Source: Mycobacterium sp. 1245805.9
GTDB lineage: Bacteria > Actinomycetota > Actinomycetes > Mycobacteriales > Mycobacteriaceae
Direction of reading: 5' to 3'
Length of the DNA: 60,707 nucleotides
Assembly (NCBI RefSeq): GCF_001672915.1
Contig: NZ_LZKR01000168.1
Coordinates: 1 to 60,707 of the forward strand
In this document: positions 17,427-26,344 of the stretch, piece by piece
Layout: each line of letters opens with the position of its first letter
Numbering within the stretch: the first letter of the stretch is position 1
The notes under the pieces: generated by a model
The model's input: the letters and a program-made list of their open reading frames with translations, nothing else
What the model was told of the DNA's origin: nothing
Databases searched by the model: none
Made by a program: the position numbers and the translations under genes

Positions 17427-18908
17427 CTATGGCTGGCGGGGCGCTTCTTCCTCGCGCTCGGCGTCGGCCACCGTCAAGGGCAACGCCAACTCCTCGAGCG
17501 GGCGCCGTTCGGCCGCGACGCCGAGCCACAGCTCGATCAGGCCCGCGATCGCCATCACCGCGGCGCCGATGAGGAACGACCAGACCACCTGGCCGCGCTC
17601 TCCGGAGTTGATCAGCTGACCGAACAGCAACGGGCCGCTGATGCCGCCAATCGCCGTCCCTACCGCGTAGAAGAACGCGATCGCCAGCGCCCGGGTCTCC
17701 ATCGGGAAGATCTCGCTCACCGTCAGGTACGCCGCGCTGGCGCCCGCCGACGCCAGGAAGAACGCCACCGCCAGGACGGCGATGAACGTCCAGGCGCCGC
17801 CGGTCTGCGTGACGAACACGACCGCGAGGACGACGGCCACCACGGCGGACCCGAGGTAGGTCGCCGTGATCATCGGTTTGCGGCCGACGGTATCGAACAG
17901 GTGCCCCAGCGCCAGGGGTCCGACGAAATTGCTTAGCGCCCACAGGATGAAGAACACCGGCACCTTGCCGGACGGCACCCCGTAGAACCCGCTCAGCAGC
18001 GTGCCCAGGTTGAACGTGACGCCGTTGTAGAGGAACGCCTGCCCGGTGAACAGCGCCAGCCCGAGCACCGCGCGGCGCGGGTACAGCGTGAACGCCACCC
18101 TCGCGATCTCCCGAAACGGAATCGTCTCGCGCTGACGGATTTTGAGGGGCCGGCCCGCCGGTTCGGGCAGCGGTTCGTCGCTCCCGCGGCGCACCTCTTC
18201 TTCGATTTCGCCGACCACCCGCTCCGCCTCGTCCGCGCGCCCGTGGATGAACAACCACCGCGGGCTCTCCGGAACGTTGCGCCGCACCAGCAAGACGAAG
18301 ATGCCGAAGATGGCGCCGACGCCGAACGCGAGCCGCCAGCCGATGTTCGGCGCGAAGTTCGATGTGTCCAGCAGCACCAGCGCCCCGGCCGCGCCGGCGG
18401 CCGAGCCCAGCCAGTAGGTCCCGTTGATCACCAGGTCCACGCGACCGCGCACCCGAGCGGGGATCAATTCGTCGATAGCCGAATTGATCGCGGCGTATTC
18501 ACCGCCGATGCCCGATCCGGTGAAAAAGCGGGCGATGAAGAAATACCAAGGCGCAAAGGCGAATGCGGTCGCGACGGTGGCGGTCAAATACACCACGAGT
18601 GTGAGGATGAACAGGTTGCGCCGGCCGAATCGGTCGGTCAGGTGACCGAAGACCAGCGCGCCCAGGCATGCCCCGGCGATGTAGAAAGCCGCCGCCACAC
18701 CGATCTGCGCGGGGGTCAGGCCGATGCCGCTGCCCTTCTCGGTGAGGCGGGACGACACGTTGCCGACCATGGTGACCTCGAGCCCGTCGAGGATCCAGAC
18801 GCCGCCGAGTCCGATGACGACGCGCCAGTGAAACCGCGACCAGGGCAGCCGGTCCAGCCGCGCCGGAATGTGGGTGGTGATGGTTCCGGTTTGCACGCCC
18901 GCGCTCAT
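17427..18908 (-). CDS. MFS transporter of the sugar/metabolite porter type
   Basis: A 493-residue protein with about 12 membrane segments. The loop 2-3 motif GHLTDRFGRRN and its repeat GHLFDTVGRKP are present, as is PESPRWL after helix 6, all typical of sugar- and metabolite:H+ symporters. A charged loop of about 55 residues separates the halves. It starts with ATG at 18908, 53 bases after the NAGGN synthetase stop on the same strand, so it may belong to that operon and move NAGGN or a precursor. That role is inferred from position only. Confidence 0.9.
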   Translation of the reverse strand: MSAGVQTGTITTHIPARLDRLPWSRFHWRVVIGLGGVWILDGLEVTMVGNVSSRLTEKGSGIGLTPAQIGVAAAFYIAGACLGALVFGHLTDRFGRRNLFILTLVVYLTATVATAFAFAPWYFFIARFFTGSGIGGEYAAINSAIDELIPARVRGRVDLVINGTYWLGSAAGAAGALVLLDTSNFAPNIGWRLAFGVGAIFGIFVLLVRRNVPESPRWLFIHGRADEAERVVGEIEEEVRRGSDEPLPEPAGRPLKIRQRETIPFREIARVAFTLYPRRAVLGLALFTGQAFLYNGVTFNLGTLLSGFYGVPSGKVPVFFILWALSNFVGPLALGHLFDTVGRKPMITATYLGSAVVAVVLAVVFVTQTGGAWTFIAVLAVAFFLASAGASAAYLTVSEIFPMETRALAIAFFYAVGTAIGGISGPLLFGQLINSGERGQVVWSFLIGAAVMAIAGLIELWLGVAAERRPLEELALPLTVADAEREEEAPRQP

Positions 18909-18961
18909 GTGACTCCTATCTGCGTGAGCAGAGCATTACCCAAACAAGGCGCATCGCAAGC

Positions 18962-20782
18962 TCAGTCGCGGTCGAGGCGTGACTCCTCGGGGGTCCAGGC
19001 CGGTGGCTGCCCCGGCTGACCGGGGAACAGGTAGTCGATGAACGCCGCGGCCGTGGGTTGGGGTTCGTGGTTGGCGAGCCCCGGTCGTTCGTTGGCTTCG
19101 ATGAACGCATAGTCGGCCCCGGTGACGTCGGGCACCAGCAGGTCGATGCCCGTCACCGGGATCCCGATCGCCTCGGCCGCCGCCACCGCGACGCGACACA
19201 GTTCCGGGTTCACCTGGGCGGTGACGTCGTGGATCGTCCCACCCTGGTGGAGGTTGGCGGTGCGGCGCACCCGCAGCCGATTCCCCTGCGGCAGCACGTC
19301 GTCCAGGGTCCAGCCGGCCTCGGCCACGGTCGCCTCGGTGATGTCGTCGATCGGGATCTTCGACTCGCCGCCGGTGGCCGCGGAACGCCGGCGGCTCTCG
19401 GCCGCGATCAGGTCTCGCACGGTGCGGTCGCCGGTGCCGATGATCTCCGGGGGCTTGCGCAGCGCGGCGGCGACGACCCGGCCGTTGATCACCACCAGGC
19501 GGAGGTCGTCGCCGTCGACGCGCTCCTCGATGAGCACCTCGGGGTAATGCGCCCGCGCCCGCGCCAACGCCGAGGCGAGCTCGTCGGGCCCCTTCTCGGC
19601 CACGACCCCAACGGTGATGCCCTTGCCCTGCTCGCCGCGAGTGGGTTTCACGACGACCTCGCCGACCTCCTGCAGGAAGGCGAAGTCGCCGTCGTCGAAG
19701 GTGGCCAGGCGCGCGCGGGGCACGGTGATGCCCGCCTCGGAGACCAGGCGGCGCGTCAACCGCTTGTCGTCGCAACGGCACATCGCTACCGCCGAGGTGA
19801 ACTCGGACAGCGATTCGCGGGTGATCACGCTGCGACCGCCGTGCGTGAGCCGCATCTCGCCGGTCTCGGCGTCCAGGACCTCGACCCATATTCCGCGGCG
19901 CATCGCCTCGTCGGCGATGATCCGGGCGTAGGGGTTGAGGTCCTCGACCGTCTCCGGGGGCGGCGTGAACAGCGGCTCGTTGATCGCGTTCTTCCGCTTT
20001 ATCGCCAGCACGGGAACCCGGACGAAGCCGAGTTTCTCGTAAAGGCCGATGGCCGCGGCGTTGTCGTGCGCGACCGACAGGTCCATATAGGCCCGGCCCG
20101 CACGCCGGAAGTGGTCGGCCACCGCCCGGGTCAGCGCTTCACCCACTCCGGGAAGCGCCGCGGCGGGATCGACGGCCAGTGTCCACAGGCTGGACCCCTC
20201 CTCGGGATCGGAGAACAGCAACTCGTGGTCGACGCCGGTCACGGTCCCCACCACGGCGCCGTCGTCGTCGCGCACGGCGAGCAGGTAGGTCACCGCGTCG
20301 GCGTGCAGGTGGTTGTCCCAGATCGTTTCGACCGGCGCGGGCACCATGCCGCAGCGGACGAACACCCGGTTCATCGCGTCGGCGTCGTCTGGGCCGTTCA
20401 GGGTGCGCACCGTCATGCCGACGGGCGACGGCGCCAGGCGTTCCTCGTCCGGGTGCCCGGTGAAGCGCAGTCGATAGGTGTGGCTGGGGTCGATGAAGAG
20501 CTCGGTCGGTGCCCCGGCGACCACCACGTGGGATTCGCGCGCGTAGATGCAGATGTCGCGCCGCCCGGCGACCTCCCGGCGCAGCGTCTCGGCCAAGGTT
20601 TCCGGGTCGGCAAAGGTTTGACCGAAAATCAGTCGGCCCCAGCCCATTTCGAGCTCGACGTCCTTGGCCATCGCGTCCACCAGCTCGGGCGGGGACGCGT
20701 CGTGCAGGCCCATGGTGATGGCCTCGGTGTGATCCTCGGTGTGATCGTGCGTGTGTTCGTGGGAGGGGTCGACGGCGGTCAT
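18962..20782 (-). CDS. ngg: N-acetylglutaminylglutamine synthetase (GNAT plus ATP-grasp)
   Basis: A 606-residue two-domain enzyme. Residues about 125-275 form a GNAT acetyltransferase (SLWTLAVDPAAALPGVGEALT, then SVAHDNAAAIGLYEKLGFVRV). Residues about 300-590 form an ATP-grasp ligase (VVKPTRGEQGKGITVGV, EERVDGDDLRLVVINGRVVAA, FIEANERPGLANHEPQP). This architecture, next to an AsnB-like amidotransferase, identifies the NAGGN osmolyte pathway known from rhizobia and pseudomonads. The ATG at 20782 overlaps the asnO-type stop by four bases. The N-terminus is His/Asp/Glu-rich (HEHTHDHTEDHTE), possibly metal-binding. Confidence 0.9.
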   Translation of the reverse strand: MTAVDPSHEHTHDHTEDHTEAITMGLHDASPPELVDAMAKDVELEMGWGRLIFGQTFADPETLAETLRREVAGRRDICIYARESHVVVAGAPTELFIDPSHTYRLRFTGHPDEERLAPSPVGMTVRTLNGPDDADAMNRVFVRCGMVPAPVETIWDNHLHADAVTYLLAVRDDDGAVVGTVTGVDHELLFSDPEEGSSLWTLAVDPAAALPGVGEALTRAVADHFRRAGRAYMDLSVAHDNAAAIGLYEKLGFVRVPVLAIKRKNAINEPLFTPPPETVEDLNPYARIIADEAMRRGIWVEVLDAETGEMRLTHGGRSVITRESLSEFTSAVAMCRCDDKRLTRRLVSEAGITVPRARLATFDDGDFAFLQEVGEVVVKPTRGEQGKGITVGVVAEKGPDELASALARARAHYPEVLIEERVDGDDLRLVVINGRVVAAALRKPPEIIGTGDRTVRDLIAAESRRRSAATGGESKIPIDDITEATVAEAGWTLDDVLPQGNRLRVRRTANLHQGGTIHDVTAQVNPELCRVAVAAAEAIGIPVTGIDLLVPDVTGADYAFIEANERPGLANHEPQPTAAAFIDYLFPGQPGQPPAWTPEESRLDRD

Positions 20783-22584
20783 GCGGCCGGGCCCGTCACG
20801 CCGTGCCGCTGCAACCACAGCTCGAGAAGGGCGATCTGCCAAAGCTCATTGCCGCGCAACGGGGTGAGCTTGCCGTTGGGGTCGGCCAGCAGGGCGTCGA
20901 CCGCTTCCGAGTTGAACAGCCCGCGCTCCTTGGCGACCGGCGCATACAGGGCGTCGCGAACCATGTCGAGGTAGGGCCCTTCGAGGTGGGTCAACGCGGG
21001 AACCGGGAAGTAGCCCTTGGGCCGGTCGATGACCTCCGACGGAATCACCCGTCGCGCAGCCTGTTTGAGGACACCCTTGCCGTCGTGGGCGATCTTCAGC
21101 TCCGGGGGGCAGGTCGCCGCCAGCTCGACCAGCTCGTGGTCGAGGAACGGAACCCGGCCCTCCAATCCCCAGGCCATCGTCATGTTGTCCACCCGTTTGA
21201 CCGGGTCGTCCACCAGCATCACGGTCGTATCCAGCCGCAGGGCGCGGTCGATGCCGGTTTCGGCGCCCGCTCGCGCGAAGTGCTCGGACACGAAGCGCTG
21301 GCTGGGATCCCCCGGCGCGAGATTGCCCGCGCCCAGCAGACCCGCCAGCTCGGTCGAATCGCGATCGAAGAAGGCGCCACGGTACTCGGCGACCGCCCCC
21401 TCCAGCGTCGCCGCCGCCGGGGAACCCATCGGCGGGTACCAGTGGTAGCCGGCGAACACCTCGTCGGCGCCCTGACCCGACTGCACGACCTTCACGTGCC
21501 GCGCGACCTCCTGGCTCAGCAGGTAGAAGGCGACGCAGTCGTGGCTGACCATCGGCTCGCTCATCGCGCCGATCGCCCCGTCGAGCGCGGGCAGCATCCG
21601 GTCGGTCCCGATGCGGATCTGGTGGTGGTCGGTTTCGAAGCGTCGGGCGATGATGTCCGACCACCGGAACTCGTCGCCCTCGACGCCGCCGGCCGGCTCG
21701 AAGCCGATCGAGAACGTGGACAGCCCGTGCTGGCCCGCCTCGGCGAGCAGACCCACAATCAGGCTGGAGTCGACACCGCCGGACAGCAGGCAACCGACGG
21801 GGACGTCGGCGACCAGCCGGCGCTCGACCGCGACCCGCAGCGTGGACAACACCGCGTCCTCCCAGTCGCGTTCCGACCAATCGGAGCGATCGGCGCGCCT
21901 GCTGAAGTCGGGCGTCCAGTAGGTCGTCGTGCTGCGCCGGCCGTCGGGCTCGATCGCGACCACCGACGCGGGCGGGATTTTGCGCACGCCGCGCAGAATC
22001 GTCAGCGGCGGCGGCACCACGGAGTGGAACGTCATGTAGTGGTGCAGCGCAACGGGATCGATGCGGGTGTCCAGGCCGCCGCCGGCCAGCAGCGCGGGAA
22101 GCGTCGACGCGAACCGGATCCGGCGACCGTCCTCGGTCAGGTACAGCGGTTTGATGCCGAGCCGGTCGCGGCCGAGCAACACCCGACCGCTGTCGCGTTC
22201 GACGATGGCGAAGGCGAACATTCCGTACAGATGGCTGACGAAGTCGTCGCCCCAGCGGTGGTAGGCCTTGAGCAGAACCTCGGTGTCGCTGTGCGAGAAA
22301 AACCGGTAGCCGTGCTCCGTCAGCTCGCGCCGCAGCTCCTTGTAGTTGTAGATGCAGCCGTTCCAGGCGACCGCCAGGCCCAGCTCCGAGTCGACCATCG
22401 GCTGGGCGCCGGCTTCGGTCAAATCGATGATCTTGAGGCGACGATGACCGAGGGCCACCCGGCCCTGGGACCAGGCCCCCGCCGCGTCCGGCCCCCTGGG
22501 CGCCAGGACGGCAGCCATTGCTGACACCGCCGCTACGTCGGGAACCCGGCCGTCGAGTCGAACCTCACCGGTCAGTCCACACAC
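20779..22584 (-). CDS. asnO: N-acetylglutaminylglutamine amidotransferase (AsnB-like)
   Basis: A 601-residue class II glutamine amidotransferase. The start is the GTG at 22584, which puts the catalytic cysteine at position 2 (GTG-Cys-Gly-Leu); AGGGG lies just upstream. The glutaminase domain runs to about residue 210 (RGPDAAG, WNGCIYNYKEL), then a synthetase domain with the PP-loop SGGVDSSL near 270 and the QGADEVFAGYHWY segment. It would amidate the NAGGN precursor using glutamine. Overlap with the synthetase gene makes a coupled pair. The M42-type hydrolase that often completes this set is not here. Confidence 0.9.
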   Translation of the reverse strand: MCGLTGEVRLDGRVPDVAAVSAMAAVLAPRGPDAAGAWSQGRVALGHRRLKIIDLTEAGAQPMVDSELGLAVAWNGCIYNYKELRRELTEHGYRFFSHSDTEVLLKAYHRWGDDFVSHLYGMFAFAIVERDSGRVLLGRDRLGIKPLYLTEDGRRIRFASTLPALLAGGGLDTRIDPVALHHYMTFHSVVPPPLTILRGVRKIPPASVVAIEPDGRRSTTTYWTPDFSRRADRSDWSERDWEDAVLSTLRVAVERRLVADVPVGCLLSGGVDSSLIVGLLAEAGQHGLSTFSIGFEPAGGVEGDEFRWSDIIARRFETDHHQIRIGTDRMLPALDGAIGAMSEPMVSHDCVAFYLLSQEVARHVKVVQSGQGADEVFAGYHWYPPMGSPAAATLEGAVAEYRGAFFDRDSTELAGLLGAGNLAPGDPSQRFVSEHFARAGAETGIDRALRLDTTVMLVDDPVKRVDNMTMAWGLEGRVPFLDHELVELAATCPPELKIAHDGKGVLKQAARRVIPSEVIDRPKGYFPVPALTHLEGPYLDMVRDALYAPVAKERGLFNSEAVDALLADPNGKLTPLRGNELWQIALLELWLQRHGVTGPAA

Positions 22585-22751
22585 TCCCCTGACCCTACCG
22601 CGAGCCCATCCCAGACGCCCAGTGCGGGCCACGGTCGCAGGTAGCCGACACGAATCCCGCTGATTCGATTTCATTTCCTGGATCGGCCAGGACGGCTTAT
22701 CGTTTCCTGGACCACAGTTTGCTGGGAGGCTGATGTGGACGGGCCACGCTG

Positions 22752-23657
22752 ATGCTGGTCGACTACTACCTGCGGATCCTGCACTGGGACCGCCGGTTAC
22801 CCCTCAACTTCGACGTGGGTCCGCTGCACGTGCACCTGTACGCGCGGTCGGTGTTCTTCCTGTGGGTCACCGTGGTGATCCTGGTGGTCGCCGGTGTCGT
22901 GGTGCTCGCGTCGCGCCGGCGTGAGCTGATCCGGCGGTGGACGACGTGGGTGATGATCGCGCCGGTGGTCGGCATCCCCATCTGGATAGGCCGGGGCACC
23001 ACCGCGACGCTGGCGGCCGCGCTGGCCGTGGTCGCGGTGTTCGAGTACGCGCGCCTGGTGAAACTCGGCAAGGCCGACACGTACCTGCTGCTGGCGCTGG
23101 CCGTGCTGTATCCGCTTGCCGCCTGGCTGCATCCGCCGCTGCTGCGACTCGCGCCGATCATCGTGCTGGCGTGCGCACTGCCCTCGGTGTTCAGCGGCGA
23201 TGTCGACAACGGCGGCCGGCGAACGACGTTCACCGCGTTCGGTTCGGTGTGGATCTGCTGGTCCCTGGCACACCTGGTGACGTTGTGGTCCGACGCGTAC
23301 CTGGTGTGCTTCGCGGCCGCGGCCACCGACGTCGCGGCCTGGTGCGGCGGAAAGGGCCTGCGCTTCTTGAGCTGGGCGCGAAAACCGTTGTCCCCGTTGA
23401 GCCCCAACAAGACGGTCGGCGGGCTGGTCGGCGCGGTCATCGGGGCATTCCTGGTGCTGACCTTGCTGGGCACGATGACCCTCGGCCTGCTGGTGGCGGT
23501 GGCCTTCGGCGGCGTGCTCGGCGACCTCGTGGAATCGATGGTGAAGCGGCAGGCCCAGGTCAAGGACGCGGGCACGTGGCTCCCGGGATTCGGCGGTCTG
23601 CTCGACCGGATCGACTCGCTATTGCTGGTCCTCCCGCTGGCCTATCTGCTCGGCTGA
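22752..23657 (+). CDS. Phosphatidate cytidylyltransferase-like membrane protein
   Basis: A 301-residue protein with about eight membrane segments and the C-terminal CdsA signature ESMVKRQAQVKDAGTWLPG followed by FGGLLDRIDS. CdsA enzymes make CDP-diacylglycerol from phosphatidate and CTP. In the usual signature PGHGG the histidine is present; here it reads PGFGG, so activity or substrate may differ. It is probably a paralogue of the housekeeping CdsA. It is divergent from asnO and converges, seven bases apart, with the PlsC-like gene, giving a three-gene phospholipid locus. Confidence 0.85.
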   Translation: MLVDYYLRILHWDRRLPLNFDVGPLHVHLYARSVFFLWVTVVILVVAGVVVLASRRRELIRRWTTWVMIAPVVGIPIWIGRGTTATLAAALAVVAVFEYARLVKLGKADTYLLLALAVLYPLAAWLHPPLLRLAPIIVLACALPSVFSGDVDNGGRRTTFTAFGSVWICWSLAHLVTLWSDAYLVCFAAAATDVAAWCGGKGLRFLSWARKPLSPLSPNKTVGGLVGAVIGAFLVLTLLGTMTLGLLVAVAFGGVLGDLVESMVKRQAQVKDAGTWLPGFGGLLDRIDSLLLVLPLAYLLG

Positions 23658-23664
23658 GCCGGCG

Positions 23665-24354
23665 TCAGGCGGCGTGCGCCAATTTGCCTTGTGCCGACCC
23701 GCTGCGCCCGGCTTCGCCGCGCTTGCGATCGGCACGCTCCAGGCTCTCGACCGGGGCGTCTCCCCGCAGCGCCACGACCTGCTCCCGCAGTTGTGCCGCG
23801 GAAGTCTCGGTCGGGTCGACGGGCTCGCCGATGCGGACCTGCATCGGCGCGTGGGAGATGAAGCTCGCGCCCTTGGGCAGGACCTCCGCGGTGCCCAGCA
23901 CCGCGACCGGGACGATCGGCACGCCGCAGTCGCGCGCCAAGCGGACGGCGCCGGAACGGAATTCGGCGATGGTGCCGTCCGTGGACCGGGTGCCCTCGGG
24001 GTAGATGACGACGGTGCGCCCGGCCTTGAGGGCCGGGCGGGCCGCGGCCAGCAGCTGGGCGTAGGTGTCCTTGCCGGACCGCCGCACGGGCAGGATCCCG
24101 ATCAGCGAGGAGGCCACGAAGCGGCGCACCGGCACGTCGAACCAGTAGTCGGCCGCCGCGGCGAACACCGGCTGGGCGCCCGCGGGCAGCGCGGCCAGCA
24201 GCACGGCGGTGTCGGCGTGCGAGGAGTGGTTGGCCACCACCACACAGCCGCCCCGCACCGGCCAGCGACCCGTCACGGTCAGCCCGCCGGAAACGGCGCA
24301 CACCGCCCGCCACAGCCGGTGCCGCAGCATGCTGCTGATCCGGATCGCGGTCAT
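23665..24354 (-). CDS. PlsC-type lysophospholipid acyltransferase
   Basis: A 229-residue membrane-associated acyltransferase. The catalytic HX4D is visible in NHSSHADT near residue 45 and the glycerophosphate-binding EGTRS in YPEGTRSTDG near 125; IVPVAVLGTAE follows. It would acylate lysophosphatidate or a related lysolipid from acyl-CoA or acyl-ACP. The ATG overlaps by four bases the stop of the CDP-alcohol transferase gene, so the two are coupled. A basic tail (ERADRKRGEAGRSG) ends the protein. Confidence 0.92.
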   Translation of the reverse strand: MTAIRISSMLRHRLWRAVCAVSGGLTVTGRWPVRGGCVVVANHSSHADTAVLLAALPAGAQPVFAAAADYWFDVPVRRFVASSLIGILPVRRSGKDTYAQLLAAARPALKAGRTVVIYPEGTRSTDGTIAEFRSGAVRLARDCGVPIVPVAVLGTAEVLPKGASFISHAPMQVRIGEPVDPTETSAAQLREQVVALRGDAPVESLERADRKRGEAGRSGSAQGKLAHAA

Positions 24355-25208
24355 GATGCCAGCACCGCCAATTCCTGCGTGGCCTGCGCGTCCTGACGCT
24401 TGGCCGCCAGCTCGCGGTGGGCGGCCCGCAGCCGCAGCACCGTGGTGATCAGCGAGCCGTTCACCAGCTGCGTCGCAACCACCGGCAGGATGACCGGAAA
24501 CGCGGTGGCCAGGAAGACGAAGAGGCAGCGCTCCGTCTTGCCAAGCGGGCCACCGTTGCGCCGGGGCGCGCCGGCGGCGGCTCCGGCCAACGAGGCGAAG
24601 GTGGGCAGCGTCGCGGCCAGCGCAGCCACCAGCACCATGAGCACCGGCCAGGACAGCCAGTGCAGCCCCGGGCCGCGCTGCCGCGCCGCCCACACCGCGA
24701 GCCCCGCGAAGGTCAACAGGTCCGAGGCGCGATCGCCGATCTCGTTGACGACGAATCCCCACGGCCGGCTGACGCCGCGGGCTCGGGCGACCGCGCCGTC
24801 GAGGTTGGCGCCGGCCAGCCGCAGCGCCAGGAAGACCGCCGTCAGGGGGTACCAGCCCAGCGCGACGGTCACTCCGGCCACGCCCGCCGCCAGCACCCCG
24901 GCGACGGTGAAGACGTCCGGGGAGATGTGCCGCCGCACCGCGAGGTTCACGATCGGCGTCAACCGGCGGGTGTACCACGGCTTCAGCGCGTACAGGCCCT
25001 GCCATTTCCGCGGAGCCTTGGCCGGCAGCGGGGTTACGGCGGGGACGACGGCCTTCATCCGGGGAAGCGTGGACGTCTCGGTCACCGCCAGGGCGCGCGA
25101 TCCCGACGCGTAGCACCCGCGGAGAGCGATGCGGAACTCGCTCACGGGGGTCAGCGTGCTGATGCCGCGCGTGCGCTGGGTCGGCGCGTTGTCGAGGTCG
25201 GTGCTCAC
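24351..25208 (-). CDS. CDP-alcohol phosphatidyltransferase-family membrane protein
   Basis: A 285-residue protein with about six membrane segments. The family motif appears as NLDGAVARARG then GFVVNEIGDRASD: DG-X2-AR-X8-G-X3-N-X3-D. Compared with the canonical motif, the first aspartate is absent and the third is asparagine. My recollection is that a subfamily with NExGD keeps this pattern, so it is not necessarily inactive. GTG 25208 was chosen for the GAGGAAA upstream. It probably makes an unusual phospholipid from a CDP-lipid, with the coupled PlsC enzyme and the CdsA-like protein supplying precursors. Confidence 0.82.
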   Translation of the reverse strand: MSTDLDNAPTQRTRGISTLTPVSEFRIALRGCYASGSRALAVTETSTLPRMKAVVPAVTPLPAKAPRKWQGLYALKPWYTRRLTPIVNLAVRRHISPDVFTVAGVLAAGVAGVTVALGWYPLTAVFLALRLAGANLDGAVARARGVSRPWGFVVNEIGDRASDLLTFAGLAVWAARQRGPGLHWLSWPVLMVLVAALAATLPTFASLAGAAAGAPRRNGGPLGKTERCLFVFLATAFPVILPVVATQLVNGSLITTVLRLRAAHRELAAKRQDAQATQELAVLAS

Positions 25209-25555
25209 CGGGGTTTCCTCTCGTCCTCTCGGGTGGGGGTCTGTAGTTGTGTGCAAGTTGACCTGTCCCGCGCCGCTACCGGTCCCAAGATCGGAACCGC
25301 AGCGACCCGGTCGGCCGCTCGCATAGCTAAGAGCCACCGCTCCCCCGCGGTCGGACACTTTTCTTTGCGAAGTTTCCTTGCGGGCCGGTCGCCGTGACCG
25401 GCAACGCATACGTTGCTGCGCGGCGCTTGCCGCTTCGTCGCGAACTTCTTGCGGAATTCTTGCGGCCGCTCGGCGAGAAGAAAGTCCAGATTTCAGTTAC
25501 CGTTCAACCAAGTCGTTCTTGACTCGAAGCCGATTCACCCGTCGAGGGAGAGGCC
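25209..25555. other. Intergenic region, 347 bases
   Basis: This is the divergent gap between the CDP-alcohol transferase and the first DUF732 gene. Frames across it are short or low-complexity. It ends with the GGGAGAGG ribosome site of the DUF732 gene. Two TTCTTGCGG-like stretches (near 25446 and 25457) are the only small repetition I noticed. Confidence 0.5.
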
Positions 25556-25930
25556 ATGGCCCGGACGAATGCGGGTCCCGCGAAGTGGTCGACTGCCTGC
25601 GGGGTCGTACTGGCCGCGGCCGCGCTCCTTGGCGCGGCGCCCGCAGCCGCGGAGCCGATCGACGATGCCTTCGTCGCGGCCCTCGCCAGAAACGGGATAT
25701 CGATGTCCGACCGCGGCACCGCGGTTTCGATGGGCCACTCGGTGTGCGCCGGGTTCGACAAGGGCGAGGCGTCAACCGCGGTGGCGATGGGGATCGTGAA
25801 GGACACCCCACTTTCGCCGAAGCAGGCCGGCTACTTCGTCGGGCTTTCGGTGGCCGCCTACTGCCCGCAATACAAGGGCAAGACCGACAATTCGATGACC
25901 TGGATGGTGCCGTTCCCGCCGATGATGTGA
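25556..25930 (+). CDS. Secreted DUF732 protein, first of a tandem pair
   Basis: A 124-residue exported protein. The N-terminal signal (about 1-33) ends in AAPAAAEP, followed by the DUF732 pattern DDAFVAALARNGI, a cysteine near 62 (GHSVCAGFDKG) and a second near 103 (AAYCPQY), which probably form a disulfide. DUF732 proteins are common small secreted mycobacterial proteins of unknown function. A paralogue follows 64 bases downstream. Confidence 0.9.
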   Translation: MARTNAGPAKWSTACGVVLAAAALLGAAPAAAEPIDDAFVAALARNGISMSDRGTAVSMGHSVCAGFDKGEASTAVAMGIVKDTPLSPKQAGYFVGLSVAAYCPQYKGKTDNSMTWMVPFPPMM

Positions 25931-25994
25931 GGGTTGCCCTTGCCTTACCGGTTATTTTTGTAGCGAAGCACATTCGCCCGCATAAAGAGGAACC

Positions 25995-26330
25995 ATGGCC
26001 CATGCGAGGGTCGGTCCTGCGACGTGGCCGACATTCATCGCGGTCCTGCTTTCCGCCGCTGCGCCGCTCTTCGCCGCGCCGGCCTCCGCCGACCCAAACG
26101 ATGATGCGTTCATCGCAGCCCTTGCGGGCCAGGCGATCCCAATTTCCGACAACAACGTCGCCATCGGGATGGCCCGCAACATGTGCGCCCTACTCGACCA
26201 GGGCACAACCCGGCCCCTGCTGGTGATGAAGCTGATGAAGGACGCGAATCTCTCGGCCAGGCAGGCCGGCTTCTTCCTGGGGCTGTCGTCGTCCGCGTAC
26301 TGCCCGCAATACCGGACGACCGCCGGGTAA
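25995..26330 (+). CDS. Secreted DUF732 protein, second of a tandem pair
   Basis: A 111-residue exported paralogue of the upstream protein. It has a signal peptide ending AAPASADP, then DDAFIAALAGQAI, the first cysteine in RNMCALLDQG and the second in SAYCPQY. An AGAGGAA ribosome site precedes the ATG. The shared order of motifs and conserved two cysteines mark a tandem duplication. It ends 14 bases before the convergent cysA stop. Confidence 0.9.
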   Translation: MAHARVGPATWPTFIAVLLSAAAPLFAAPASADPNDDAFIAALAGQAIPISDNNVAIGMARNMCALLDQGTTRPLLVMKLMKDANLSARQAGFFLGLSSSAYCPQYRTTAG

Positions 26331-26344
26331 AGCGGGCCGACTCG

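Noticed and set aside
19058..22524. Two long plus-strand frames opposite the NAGGN genes
   Set aside because: Low-complexity products without ribosome sites; the minus-strand genes are clear.
22674..22711. Two TTTCCTGGA copies 29 bases apart in the asnO/CdsA-like divergent gap as an operator
   Set aside because: Short, not symmetric and without a consistent promoter arrangement; could be chance.
24700..24830. Altered CDP-alcohol transferase motif considered as proof of an inactive enzyme
   Set aside because: A known subfamily has Asn in the NExGD position; I keep it as a deviation, not as loss of function.
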